Origin: Neocallimastix lanati (nom. inval.)
Taxonomy: Eukaryota > Neocallimastigomycota > Neocallimastigomycetes > Neocallimastigales > Neocallimastigaceae
Length of the DNA stretch: 64,000 nucleotides
Assembly (NCBI GenBank): GCA_016946835.1
Contig: JACVTC010000134.1
Coordinates: 278,501-342,500, forward strand
Direction: 5' to 3'
The notes under the pieces were generated by a model. It ran no database searches. It was given only the letters and a program-made list of their open reading frames with translations, and was not told the DNA's origin. Position numbers and translations under genes: made by a program. Positions within the stretch are counted from its first letter, which is position 1. Each line of letters begins with the position of its first letter. This document shows, in pieces, positions 1-12,684 of the stretch.

Positions 1-667
1 TTATATTTTTGTATTTAAACACTTTATAATTTATAAGTTTTCATATATTAACCACTGTTAATATATGTTATTAAAAACACATTTTTATTACAATATTTTC
101 CGTCTTTTACAAAAAAAAAGAGACCATTTCAAATAATAAGTATAAATGTAAAATTTATATTTTGTTTGATCACGTGTATATTCTATTAATTTTAAATTAT
201 AGAATTATTAAATTATAAAAATTCTTTATTAATAGAAATAATAAGAAAAATAAATAAATATTAAATTAATAATATAATAATAAATTTAATAATAATAATG
301 ATAATAATTATAATAATTGTTACTATAATAACAATAATAATAAATAATTATAATAATAAAATATATCTTAAAAATTTAATATAAATTATATGACTTTATA
401 TCATAAATATATACACATGATCATATATTAATACATTTATTAATGTTAACTTTAACATTTCTTGTCAATAATAATAAGAATTATGTAAATAATCATCAAA
501 TAATAAATAATTTAAAATATTCTATAGATTATTCTGCATATTTAATAAATTTAAAAAAAAAAAAATTAATATTTCTTTTACTATAGCAATCATGTCATAA
601 ATAATTTTTTATAATTGAAATAATTTTTTCTTTGAAAAACTATTAAATCAATCATTTAAATTAAACA
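1..667. other. Gene-free upstream flank
   Basis: Low-complexity A/T DNA with short (AAT)n and (ATA)n runs and no open frame. The last part would hold the promoter and 5' leader of the SAAL1-like gene. No TATA or initiator element can be separated from the background. Confidence 0.6.
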
Positions 668-945
668 ATGGTGAGTAAATTTAATTGTTTCTCAAAAATT
701 AAATAAATTAACTTACAATGATTAATAATAATATATTGTAAACATACTTTAAAAAAAATATTTTAAATTGGATTATTATTATTTTTAAAATGGATTATAA
801 TTATTTAAATTTACATTCTGAATTTTAAATTATAATTTTTATTTTTAATTTCATAATTTTAATTTATATTTATATATATATATTTATTTTTATAAATAAT
901 AAAATTGTTGATAAAATTAATTTACAGTAATAGTCTAATTGAATT

Positions 946-998
<53 letters not shown>

Positions 999-3466
999 TA
1001 AAGTCTGAAATTGGAAACTCATACAGAAATCCTTCACCCCCACCAAATGTCAATGAAGAATTAAAAGAACTTTCATCATTAAACAATTATGAAAATTCCA
1101 AAAATGAAATTATTAAAATTGAATTAGAAAGAAATGATGTAAATACTAAAAATGATTTAAATGAAGCTTTTATAATCGATAATAATTCCTATATGTTAAC
1201 TGATAATACAATATCAACTAATAATGATGATGAAGATGAAAAAAAAGAAGAATTATATGATTTGTATCAACAAATTGTATTATTAATGAAAGATATAATT
1301 GAAATGATAGACTTAGATAAATTCGATGAAATTGATAATGATGTTAGTAAGTATTTTTATATTAAATTTCTTAAACTCTTATAGAATGATGAAAAACTGT
1401 GTTAAATTTAATTAAAAAAATTATTATGTTTCATTATTATATATAATATGATATAATTTTATATATTCAAATTTTAAAATATACGTTATTATTAATATTA
1501 ATAATTATATTAATAAAAAGATAATGATAATGGATTACAAAAAAAATTATGTATTTTATGGGATATAACAAGTCAAGAAGAAAATGCTAAATTGGTAGTA
1601 AATTGCATCTCTTCATCTATTTCATTATTTTTAAAATTAATATCAATAACAAAATTAGAGAGAACTCAAGAATTATGTCTTGGAATTTTAGGAAATATAG
1701 CGTGTTTTGAATCATTATTCAATTCACTGTATGAAAATGAGATTTTAATAAATATCTTAGGACTAACCTTCTCTTCATCAATGGATCCTGAAGTTCTTTT
1801 TTCCTGTTGTCGTTTAATAAAAAACATAATTATTGGATTTTGCAAGTTGACATATATTCAAGAAAATGATACCAATAATAGTAATCATAATATTAATCAA
1901 AAAGATAATAAAATAAATGATTTTGAAGATAAATCAAATCTAAAAAATTTATTTGATCAAGCTTTTCATTTTCATAAAAATTTTATGAAAAGTTTTCGGA
2001 ATTATGATATTTACAAAAAATTTATATTTATTTTAGAAAATTCCTTAAATAGTAATCTTTTAAAAGAGGTACTAGATATAATCTATTTATTATATTCAAC
2101 CGTTTTTTTAAAAGAATATTTTATTTTTGATATTCTTGATGAATGGAATAATGAAACTGATCAAGATAATAACAGCAATGAGAATAAAAATGAAAATGAA
2201 AATGAAAATGAAAAATTAAAAATGGCAGAATATCATTTAGAAATATTTAAGTCTATTCCTGAGTACTTAATGAATTTTATTATTAAAAATTTCCAATATA
2301 TAAATTTTGTTGAACGAAAGAAGATTGAACATAAGGATACATTCATTGTGGAAAAAACAAAGGAAGAGAAAGCAAAAGAAAATAAGATATTTTTTCAAAA
2401 TAAATTATTTTTTGATATTTTTGAATCAAAATTTGAAACTATGGTTTCTTTATTACGAATAGCTTATATCCTATTAAGAAATAATAATTTTTTAATGATA
2501 AATGAACAGATTCAACAAAATCTTATTAAGATTTTATTAGAATGGATTTATTTACAAAGTAGATATTTAAAAAATTCAACAAAAGAATATAAATATCAAA
2601 ATTTTGAAGAAAAAGAAAATAATAATAATAATAATAATAGTAATAATGATAATGACAATGACAATGACAATGACAATGACGATATGGGTGATTCGAACCT
2701 TATAGATGGTATTAATTTATCATTTAAATTAATAGAATTATATATTAATATAAATAGTTGTAATCCTGCCATACTCTATGAATTATTTTTTTCACCCGAA
2801 TATAGAAATATATATAAAATTGAAATCATAATACAATATCTTATTAGTCATTGTATGCCAAAGGAAACTGGATGGAAAATATTAAATTGGATAACAAAAG
2901 AAATAAAAAATTATACTCATGAATTGACATCAAATCTTAATAATATGAAGAATTCCAATACAAAATTAATTATACAATCTTTTCTATTAAATAATCAAGA
3001 GACTATTCTGTCAAATGACGCGATAAGTCTCGAACCTAAAATTAAGAATCAAGAAAAAATTGAAGAACATCTTCATCTTTCTCTTCTAACAATTCTAGAA
3101 TTTTCAGAATACTATTTAAGAGGAATTGAGCAAGATGATGAAGAAATTTATGGAGATATAAAACAAAAAATTATTCAGAATCGATTACATAAATTTCAAG
3201 AGTTACTCATTAAAAAGAATTCTATTAAAAATGAAAAGATAAAAAAATGGATAAAAGGTATTATTTATGATGAAGAAGCTGAGATGGATTATCATGAGAA
3301 AGCAAGAAAATTGGAAGTTCTTCTTGTTGATACATGTAGTTCAGTACTCTCCTTAAGAAATACATTTGAACTACTAAATAAAGAAGAAGAAGAAGAAGAA
3401 GAAAGAAGCTATTATGAGCTTTGTCAACCTATATTTAATCTTTTATCAAAATTATTTGAATTCTAA
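668..3466 (+). CDS. SAAL1-like ARM-fold protein, three exons, 763 aa
   Basis: Exons are 668-670, 1004-1346 and 1521-3466; introns 671-1003 (gtgagt...aag) and 1347-1520 (gtaagt...aag). Phases join cleanly to 764 codons. Exon 1 is only the ATG; exon 2 then reads SEIGNSYRNPSPPPN, which resembles the MDRNPSPPPP start of animal SAAL1 as I recall it. Exon 3 opens with LCILWDITSQEENAKLV and, at about residues 162-182, TQELCLGILGNIACFESL, the best-conserved SAAL1 block. The rest is helical ARM/HEAT-like sequence interrupted by Asn/Asp/Glu repeats (for example an N/D run encoded at 2620-2680 and a Glu run near the C-terminus). It is longer than animal SAAL1 (roughly 470 aa) because of these inserts. 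SAAL1 has been linked to cell proliferation in animals; the fungal role is unknown. There is no signal peptide or membrane segment, so it is probably cytosolic or nuclear. The family call is firm; the ATG-only exon is inferred. Confidence 0.85.
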
Positions 3467-3829
3467 AGGAATATTTAAAAGATAAATATAATATGAAAAA
3501 TTAATAAAAAATAAAATAGAAATAGAAATAGAAAATAAAAATAGAAAATAAAAAAATAAAAAAATAAAAAAAAATAGAACAATGATATTGATAAAAATAT
3601 AGTAAACAATTTTATATATGTATATTCTATAACTTATATAACTACCAAACAACTTAATATATTATAATAATATATAAAATTTAATAATAATAATAATAGA
3701 AATAAAAAAAAAAATAATAATAATAATAATTAAATAAATTAAAATATATATAAAAAATTAAATATATAGATAATATGCTGATAATTATTGTATATTTTCA
3801 TTATTTATTCAGTTTGATTAAAAATATAT

Positions 3830-3865
<36 letters not shown>

Positions 3866-3874
3866 ATTATTAAT
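3467..3874. other. Gene-free spacer with T tract
   Basis: A/T-only spacer after the SAAL1-like stop, with A-rich runs and a T tract of about 29 bases ending near 3860. No gene is seen. It ends at the left target-site duplication of the SINE-like insertion. Confidence 0.6.
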
Positions 3875-4342
3875 ATTAATTTATTAGTAACAAACAAACA
3901 AAACATAGACTTGCACATATGGGTACCCATCTCCCATATGGCCATACAGTTATTAATTAACTGTAAGGTGATGAGTTATTGGCATACTGTATCAGCTTCG
4001 CCGCTCTCAATCGTCGTTACACACTGCCCGGAGATGCATTCCTAACGTTCCTACATATATCTCTAATGACCACGAGCATCAGAACGGAACCATTAACTCC
4101 TCCCTAGTGGGTGTAATCATTGGCGATTGGAAATTTTACAATCATCAAGGTCTATGCTTCAATTCAAAGCGTAGTATCAGGGTTGGGTGAAATAATCATC
4201 TGAGGGAAAGCCTTATGGACATCACGTGTGGTCTCATGATATCCCAGGATAGAAACCTCATCCGATTATTTGGTGCCATGCCGAGGATTCGAACCCCGCC
4301 CTCTACAGTAACCTGTATCGTCCTAAATTAATTTATTAGTAA
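3875..4342 (-). mobile_element. SINE-like retroposon with 16-bp target-site duplication
   Basis: The sequence attaatttattagtaa occurs perfectly at 3875-3890 and 4327-4342 and brackets a 436-bp insert (3891-4326) of clearly higher GC than its surroundings. Read on the minus strand, the insert has a tRNA TPsiC-arm-like pol III B box (ggttcgaatcc) about 35 bases from its 5' end; cgggg/cctcg can pair around the TTCGAAT loop. It ends in a short (GTTT)n-like tail. Just before the tail lies a hairpin with a perfect 8-bp stem, catatggg/cccatatg (+ strand 3916-3923 and 3933-3940). There is no open frame. Long duplication, B box near the head, 3' hairpin and short repeat tail are the usual signs of a LINE-mobilised SINE. 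A full tRNA cloverleaf cannot be drawn: the D and anticodon arms are absent or diverged, so the head may be truncated. Confidence 0.8.
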
Positions 4343-4482
4343 ATAATAAAAAATTTTTTATTTAATTTTTTTTTTTATTTAATTTTTATTTATTTATTTA
4401 TATATTTAAATTTTATTTATATTTGCTAATAAGTTTTTATTTAAAATATATATTCATGAATAGATAAGATATAATTATGAAT

Positions 4483-4830
4483 TATTATTTCAATAATATG
4501 ATATAAATGTTATATTTTAAGTATTATTTCAATAATATAATATAAATGTTATATTTTAAGTATTATTTCAATAATATGATATAAATGTTATATTTTAAGT
4601 ATTATTTCAATAATATGATATAAATGTTATATTTTAAGTAATATTTCAATAATATGATATAAATGTTATATTTTAAGTATTATTTCAATAATATGATATA
4701 AATGTTATATTTTAAGTATTATTTCAATAATATGATATATATTTTAAGTATTATTTCAATAATATGATATAAATGTTATATTTTAAGTATTATTTCAATA
4801 ATATAATATAAATGTTATATTTTAAATATT
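4483..4830. repeat. 39-bp minisatellite, about nine copies
   Basis: The unit is tattatttcaataatatgat followed by ataaatgttatattttaag. Copies begin near 4483, 4522, 4561, 4600, 4639, 4678, 4717, 4748 and 4787. They are nearly identical, with g/a and t/a variants, and one copy (near 4730) has lost about 8 bases. The array ends about 25 bases beyond the stop codon of the adjacent deacetylase gene, so it probably lies in that gene's 3' UTR or terminator. Confidence 0.9.
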
Positions 4831-4854
4831 ATTAAATTATTTATTTTTAATAAA

Positions 4855-5880
4855 TTAAAAGGAGAATAAAAGATAAATAGTTAAACTAACGATAAAATAA
4901 AAAAGGAATGAAATTGACTTAAGCTTTGTCAATACACCAGAATTTAAACTATTATAATTATCTTCATTATCATATTGGAATTCTGTTGTAACCTTTGGGG
5001 TAGATGTATCCTTTGTAGTAGATGTATCGTTTGGGGTAAATATATCCTTTGTGGTAGAATTATTTTTAATGTTATCATTACTTCGGTTATCTTTTGTAAT
5101 ATCAATTTTGTTTTCATCTTGACTAATTTTTTTAGAGGTGTTATTATCATCGCTATCACTATATGATTTTCTAGATCTATACATACTTGTTTTATCTCCA
5201 AGACATTCAGCTACAGTGACAAAACGGTAACCCTTTTCCTTCATACCACTCTTCTCAATAATCCATGGAGCAATAGTGTTTACCGTGTGATTTAAAGAAT
5301 CATGCATAAGAATGAGATAACTTTTTTTCTCTTTTGCAAATTCTTTCTTTAAATAATTAATAGAATCTTCAATTCTTTGTTCAATAGAACCTGACGTTTC
5401 ATAATCCCAATCATTAGTATCTGTATCCCATTGAATAACACGATAATCCCATTCATCAAGTTGTTTTAAACATTTTTCTTTACAGTGACCCTTTGGGGCA
5501 CGAAAATAACGTGGACGATCTCCTGTAACTTTATTAATGAAATCATCCATAGTGTGTAAAGCTTTCTTAAATTCTATAGGGTCCTCAGAAATTTTATGTT
5601 CATAAGTATGAGAAGCAATTTGAAAACCATTATCATGTGCTTTTTTCATTGCATCTTGAAATTCTTGAACATCAATAGCAAATGGATAATGAAATCTACC
5701 AACATGGAAGAAAGTTACTTTTATGTCTCCTTGATCTACTAAATAGTCAACTAATTTTTTAGTATATCTATGAGGTCCATCATCAAACTATTATGAAAAT
5801 AAATAAATAAATAATTAAATAAATAATTAAATTATTAAATATATATTTTATTTATTTTATAAAAAAAAATATTTTTTTTT

Positions 5881-5911
<31 letters not shown>

Positions 5912-6623
5912 GTATTATTATTATTATTAACATTTCGTTTAAAAAGATATAAAAACAAGTAAAGAAATTATTATTTTTATATAATATTATATAAAATTAT
6001 TTAATATTTCTATTTCATTTTGCTTATTTGTTCTATTTTTTTTTTTTTTTTTTTTACTTTTTTTTTTATTTTTTAATTATTAAGTATAATTGTTTTGTTT
6101 ATAGCTATTTATGAAAGGATTTTAATAATAAATAAATATTTTTTTTCTTATATATGTATAAATATTATATTTTCAATTTTTAGATACATATATAATATTT
6201 AATCATTAAATAATTTTTTATTTTAATTTTGATTAAGATATAATTTAACTCTTATATATATATATATATTATTATTTTGTAACTAATTACTATTCTCTTT
6301 AATTATTTTTAATCATAGTTTTATTAATTTTGATTTTTATCTTCAAAGTTTAATTTTTTTTTTTTATTTCGGTTTTCTTTTTTTAGGATTACAATTTAAT
6401 ATGATCTCTTTTTTTCTTTGATTTTTTTTTTTTTTTATTTTTTTTTAAGCATTCAAATTTAATAAAACTAATTTAATAAAAAATAAATAATAAAAAAAAG
6501 AACTTAATACTTTACCGTTAAAGCAATTGTTTTATCTTCCGTACAAGAATAAATAAATTCAGAGTGAACTAAACTAGATAGGGCTACTAATATGAATAAT
6601 TTTATATAATTGAACATTTTCAT
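4855..6623 (-). CDS. CE4 polysaccharide (chitin) deacetylase, paralogue 1, two exons, 346 aa
   Basis: Exon 1 is 6516-6623 (36 codons) and exon 2 is 4855-5787; the 727-bp intron 5788-6514 starts gtaaag and ends tag, phase 0. The start is the first of two in-frame ATGs (MKMFNY); the first matches the MK starts of its paralogues. Residues 1-21 form a signal peptide. NodB motifs: TFDDG 36-40, built across the intron; SHTYEH with H96 and H100; RAPKGHC from 132; DTNDW 159-163; LILMHD 194-199. FVTVAECLGD, typical of fungal chitin deacetylases, follows. The C-terminal part is a Thr/Ser/Asn/Asp linker (about 242-320) with repeated TSTTKD-like blocks, then a hydrophobic tail (327-346) suited to a GPI anchor. 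The family removes N-acetyl groups from chitin or related polymers at the cell wall, using a metal held by Asp and two His. Other CE4 substrates such as acetyl-xylan cannot be excluded. Confidence 0.9.
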
Positions 6624-9429
6624 TTAATCTTATTTTTTAAAAAAAAAAATAAAAAAAATAAATTTTATTTTTTTATAAAATTATTATTTATTAAAGTTTT
6701 AAACTATTTTTTATATAATAAAAAATGAATAAGAATGAAATATAATAGAAACTAAAAATAAAAAATAATAATAAAAAAAAAAAAAAAAAAAAAAAAAAGA
6801 TAAAGGTTAATCGATCATCTTTTATAGATTTACATTTGTATTATGAGTAATGTAAAAAATAATAATAATAAATATTTAAATTTAATATATTTAAATTATA
6901 ATATTTTATATTCTGATATTTACGTTATTAATATATTAAAATGAAAATGATTTATCAGGATATGAATAAGTGACTGATTTATATCATTAAATTAGATTAT
7001 TTATTTTTTTTTTTTTATTTTTTTTTTTATTAAAAAAAATTTAACTCTTTTTCTTTATAAATATATTATTTTTAATATTGTTTATATATTATAATATGAC
7101 ATTTAATTAAATTAATTTTATTGTTATATTTAAATATAATTTATCTAAAATATTTGTATATAATATTATTTTAAAAGATCTAAAGATATATAAAATTAAA
7201 AGTAAAATTAAAAACAAAAACAGAAAAAAAAAAAAAAAGAAAAAAGAAAATAGCAATGGTAATAACAATATAAAATAAAAGAAATGCAAATATTTCAAAG
7301 ATTAATAAATTTTATGTTTAATAGGATTTAATCTTTTTTTTCATTATTATATATACAAACCTAAAAATCTATCTATGCATTTTCAACAACATTTCCTACG
7401 TCAAAGAAACTTCAGTTGAAAATTTATTTATAATTATTAATGAAATTTCATTATAAAAATTTAAAAAATTGTACATTACATGATAATAATAAAATATTAA
7501 AGAATCTTCTTAAGATAACCATAAAAAATCATTTTTTATAATATTTTATGGCCTTTTATACTATTGGTCAATATTATTTAATTTATGTATAGTTTATGAT
7601 TAAAAGAATTAATTTATATTACAATATATAATATAGTATAATATAATATAATTTATAAACTATTTAAATTGAAACTACAATATAATATATAATATATATT
7701 TATAAAAAATATATATTATATTAAAAGTATTTTAAAATTTTTGTTTTATCAAATTCTATTTAAAATAGATATATTTCTAATTGATTCAAATTTGATTTAA
7801 TATACAGTCAATTATCAATTATTAATTAATAATAATTAACTTTAAATGTTTAAAAATATTCAATTAAAATGAAATATATTAATATTAATTATATGGATCA
7901 ATATATATAAAATTAATTCAATGCTATATTGGCAATAAATAAAATAATGTTTACTGTTTATATAATTAAAATAATGAAATTCGTTTTTACATTAAAGAAT
8001 TTCATTATTCTATAGGTAATTATATTTATATATAAATTAACATTTTTATATATAACACAAATTACATATAAAGAAAATCTTTTTTTTTTTTTTTTTTTTA
8101 ATATAAATGTATATATATATTATTTATATAATGTATATATATATATATATATTTTTATTTGGATTTAAATTTATTTTTATATACAATTTGTTTAGAATAA
8201 AAAATAAAAATAGAAAAATGAGAATGCATTACATAAATTGAAAGTTATTTTTATAAATGCCATAACAATATCAAAATGCTTTTTATTATTTCTTTTTATT
8301 AGATTAAATATTAATGCTATTATATTTTTATTTGTTTTATTTTTTGTTAAATCTTTAAAATAAATAAAAAACTTAAATAAAATATATATATATATATTAA
8401 TGTAGAAATAATATAAAATACATTGTGTATAAAGTAAATAGCAAATAAATATATACAAATAATAATAATTTATTTATTTTAAAAATTTTTTTTTTAATTT
8501 TTTTTTATTTTTATTTATTTTATTTTAAATAATATATTAATATAGAGTTTTTTTTTTCTTAAAAAAAAAAAATAATAATAACTAATTTCTGTTATTATAT
8601 AATTTAAAGAAAATTATGTCATATTAAGGTTTTTTTTTTTTTTTTTTAAAAAAAAAATAATAATTAAATAAAATATAAATAAATTAAAAATAATATTATT
8701 ACTTTATATTATTTTAACAATTATTTTTAGTTAATAAAGTCGACTGATAATTTTATTTTTATTTATTTTAATATTTAAATATAATAAATATTTTAAAATC
8801 ATTATTATTTTATGATTATTTTTTTCAAGGATGTTTTTAAAATATAACTAAATTTTAACTTTTATATATATATATATATAAAGGATATAAAGATATAATC
8901 TTAATTTTTTTTAATTAAATTTATATTATATATATTCATTTTTTAATTCTTATAAAGAAAAACTATATATATTCATTAGGATATTTCAGATTTCACTAAT
9001 ATATATGAATTTCTACTTTTAATGTTAATGTTAATGTTAATATTATTATAATATATTATTATTATTATTATTATTATTTTTTAATATTATATTATTTTAT
9101 TTTTAATTAAATATATCTTAGTTTTAAATTTTTAAAAAATCCAAATTTCAATTAGTTATGCTTTGAATTATTTATAAAATTTTAAAATAGATAAATAAAT
9201 AAATAAATAAATAAATAAAAATATAAATTAATATTAAATAAATTAATATACTAAATAAATAAATAAAACAATAAATTATATTTATTTATATAATAAATGA
9301 ACCTTGATTAAGATTTTTCAGAAAAAGAATATTTATAAAAATAGTTCATTATTAAAATTTATAGAGTGATCTGTTTTATTTTATTTTTTATTTTTTATTT
9401 TTTTTTAAATTTACAATAATACAAAAAAA
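6624..9429. other. Gene-free A/T-rich stretch
   Basis: Nothing with coding character is seen on either strand. The stretch holds A and T tracts (for example A near 6774-6798), (TA)n and (AAAT)n runs, and small open frames made only of K/F/I/Y codons. The first few hundred bases would contain the promoter of deacetylase paralogue 1. Confidence 0.6.
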
Positions 9430-10060
9430 AAAATCTTTAATCGTGTTTTCCATTTCCTGTACTATCAAATGAAGGTCGTTTGATATAGACATATTTTCTA
9501 TATTTCTAAATATATGTTCGTTACCTCTATATTCATTAATATCTTCATTATCTTCTGATACATTTACTAATTCTATATTAGATTTTTACTTTTTACACTA
9601 GTTTTTTTTATTTTCATATTATTAATAATTCTATTCATGGTTTGTTTTTGCCATTTTTCTACAATCTACTGGGGTCATTAAATTATTCATTATATATTTC
9701 ATTTATATCAGAGTTTTTTTTTTATATACTTTATTTTTTTTATCCAATTCCTCCAATTCTTCCATTATTTTTTATCAAAATTATCATTTTTTTTCTAATT
9801 CTTTTTCTAGTGTCTCTCTTTTAACTTAATCTTTATTAAGTTCATTTTTTTTACTTCTTATAAAATTTTTTTCTTCTATTAATATATTTAAATATTTTTC
9901 AATACGTTTTTCTAAATTCTGTAACATTTTCTTTATGCTTTTCATTATAATATATATCCAAATACATATTTTTAGTACTTATATCAAATTTGATATTTCC
10001 ATATTTAGAGCAACTTGAAATACCAATGAGAATAGTTTTTTTGGGGGGATTTAAGTTATA
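9430..10060 (-). pseudogene. Decayed gene of unknown family, partly coiled-coil
   Basis: The minus strand reads as protein-like segments broken by stops and frame changes. From high to low coordinate these include NPPKKTILIGISSCSKYGNI (about 10050-9990) continuing KFDISTKNMYLDIYYNEKHK; EKRIEKYLNILIEEKNFIRS; ETLEKELEKK; and NIELVNVSEDNEDINEYRG continuing to HLIVQEMENTIKDF. At least four stops or shifts interrupt it. Base composition is less extreme than the flanks. The middle is Glu/Lys-rich and could have been coiled coil. I do not recognise the family; host gene or transposon are both possible. Confidence 0.45.
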
Positions 10061-10845
10061 AATAATAAAAAAAATATAGGTGTGTTTTTCAAAAAAAAAA
10101 AAAAAAAAAAAAAAGAAAACAGAAAATTATAAATACTTAAATTTATGAAGTTAATAAGTATTTTGTTAAATAAATAATTCTTTTTATTACTAAAAAATAT
10201 ATAATCTATAATTTTTTTTATTATTTTATCAACTGAAATTAAAATTTATTAACAGGAATATTATGATATATTATTAAGCACTGTCATTAATTTCAATTTA
10301 TTACATTTTAAATTTCTTTAAATTAATAAAGTAAAATTATATTAAAAATTACTAATAATTAAATATTTATATATTTATTTATATATATTTGAAAATAATT
10401 ATTATACGTATCATAGATAAACCACAAAAAAATAAAAGTTTTACTTTTGACTAATAAAAATACTTTTATTTTTCTATTCTAATAATTACTTTTAATATGC
10501 TTATCATTAATATTCTAGATTAGATAAGTGATATTTTAGGTATATATTTCTTAAAATTTATATTCTTAATTAGACATTTTCTATTTAATAATAATTTTAA
10601 TAATAATAACAATAATGAATTTTAACATTCAAAACATATATGGTTTATATATAATCATTGCTGTTTTGACCATCTATTAATATAGGCTCCTAGTTATTAA
10701 TATTATTTATCATTAAATACTATTAATAAGAATTCAAAACATATAGCAATACATAATTTTATAATAATTTTAATTTTAGTGATAATTAATGTTGGAAATA
10801 AAGTAATATAATAATTTATAATTGTACATATATTTTAATGTTTTA

Positions 10846-10884
<39 letters not shown>

Positions 10885-11081
10885 TAAAAATAAAGTACAA
10901 TTAATTTTTTAAATTTATAAAATAAACTGTATTATAATAAATATTTTTTTTTTTTTAATTATCATTATTTGACTAATAAAATATTTTATTTATTTAATGA
11001 AATAAAATAAAATTTATATTAAATAATATGAGAAAATTATTTATTTATTTATTTATTAATTTATTTATATTAAATAATGCT

Positions 11082-11119
<38 letters not shown>

Positions 11120-12684
11120 TTTATTTTTATTTAGTTATTGTGAAAAAAGACTTGGAATTTTATTTTTTATTATTTAAATTAATAATGATCAATAATAATA
11201 AAATAATCCTTCAAAAATAAATTGTGTATTTGATAGTGATTATTAAGCTATTAATTATTTAATTGTCAACTTTATTATTAATATATATATATATATTCAA
11301 ATATCTAATTTCCAATTAATTTTTCTTTTAAAATCATTTATAATGAAAAATATTGAATAGTATTTTTTTTTAGTAATAATAATCCATTTTGTATTATCTA
11401 AAATAATTCAGAATTTAAATATAATCAAAGTTTTATGGTATAAATTATTAAAAATAAAAAAAATTAAATGTAATAAAAAATGAATAATAAATTTATTACT
11501 ATTACTATTATTATTATTACCATCATTATTATTATATAAAGATATTTATATGTTAATAAAAAAAAAAAAAATCAAAAATTAGATAATTATAATTAAAAAT
11601 ATTTTTCAATTAGATAATAAATAATATAATTAATATATAATTATCTAAAAACGTAAAGTTCAAAGATTAAAAAAAAATTGTTTTGCTTTTAGTATAAATT
11701 AAAAATATACAAAGTTATTAATTTAAATCAAATTTATATATATAATTTTTATCAAAATCAAAACACTTCTTAATAAATTTAAATATAAATATATTCAAAG
11801 TTGTATGATTAATAATTTTTTTTTAACCCTTTTAATGTATTGAACTGATATAGAAAATAATGGTTCAATGATTTATTATTTTATAAAATATCTCAATAAT
11901 CATAATCTAAAAAGTAATAAATTAAAATTTGACCTTTATTTTTTTTTTTTCTTTTTTAAGAAAAGAATAATAATAACAACAATAAAAATTAGAATAAAAA
12001 CTAAGACTAATATTAAAGTTTATAAGTGTTAAAGAAAGATATAGTAATAGATGATATAAAAATTAATAATTTATAATTTTATTATATTTTATTTTATTTT
12101 ATTTAATAATGAAATTATTTATTAAATATTTTTCAATAATTTAATATATTTTACAAAAAAAAAAAAAAAAAAAAAAAAAAAATAATAATAATAAATACTA
12201 ATTATCTAATACTTTCATATAAAATTTTAGATAGCTAGTATTTATAAATAATATATGATAAATTTTATGTAATATATGATTTTCTATATATATATATATA
12301 TGTAAATTTTTTTTTTAAAAAAATCTTTTAAAAATGTTAATATTATTTATATAAAATATGTATGAGATTAATTTTATGAAGAATATTTATGCTAAATATA
12401 CAAGATATTTTGATATAGAGAGATAATAATATAATAAAGAAAAGTTTAATAATAATAATATAAATAGATAATATGATTTAATGTAATATATATAAATATG
12501 TTTTTTAAATACTTTTTTTTTTAATTTTTTTTTTCTTCTATATTATTAATATTAATTGTATGAAAAAATATATATATAATAGATTATTTATAAGAAGTAA
12601 AAAAAAATATATTACTATAATAATTTTTTTTCATTTTAAAATAATATAATAAATAAATGTATTTATATTTTATTATTTTTTTTT
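10061..12684. other. Gene-free A/T-rich stretch
   Basis: Low-complexity DNA with poly(T)/poly(A) pairs (about 10850-10882), (ATT)n and (TA)n runs and an A tract of about 27 bases near 12155-12181. No coding or RNA-gene signal is seen. The end is the 3' flank of deacetylase paralogue 2. Confidence 0.6.

Noticed and set aside
1193-1384. Separate 63-residue small protein
   Set aside because: It is the end of SAAL1-like exon 2 plus intron read-through; the frame joins exon 3 at a gtaagt donor.
4483-4830. CRISPR-like array of regularly spaced repeats
   Set aside because: The 39-bp units abut with no unique spacers, and the genome is eukaryotic. It is a minisatellite.
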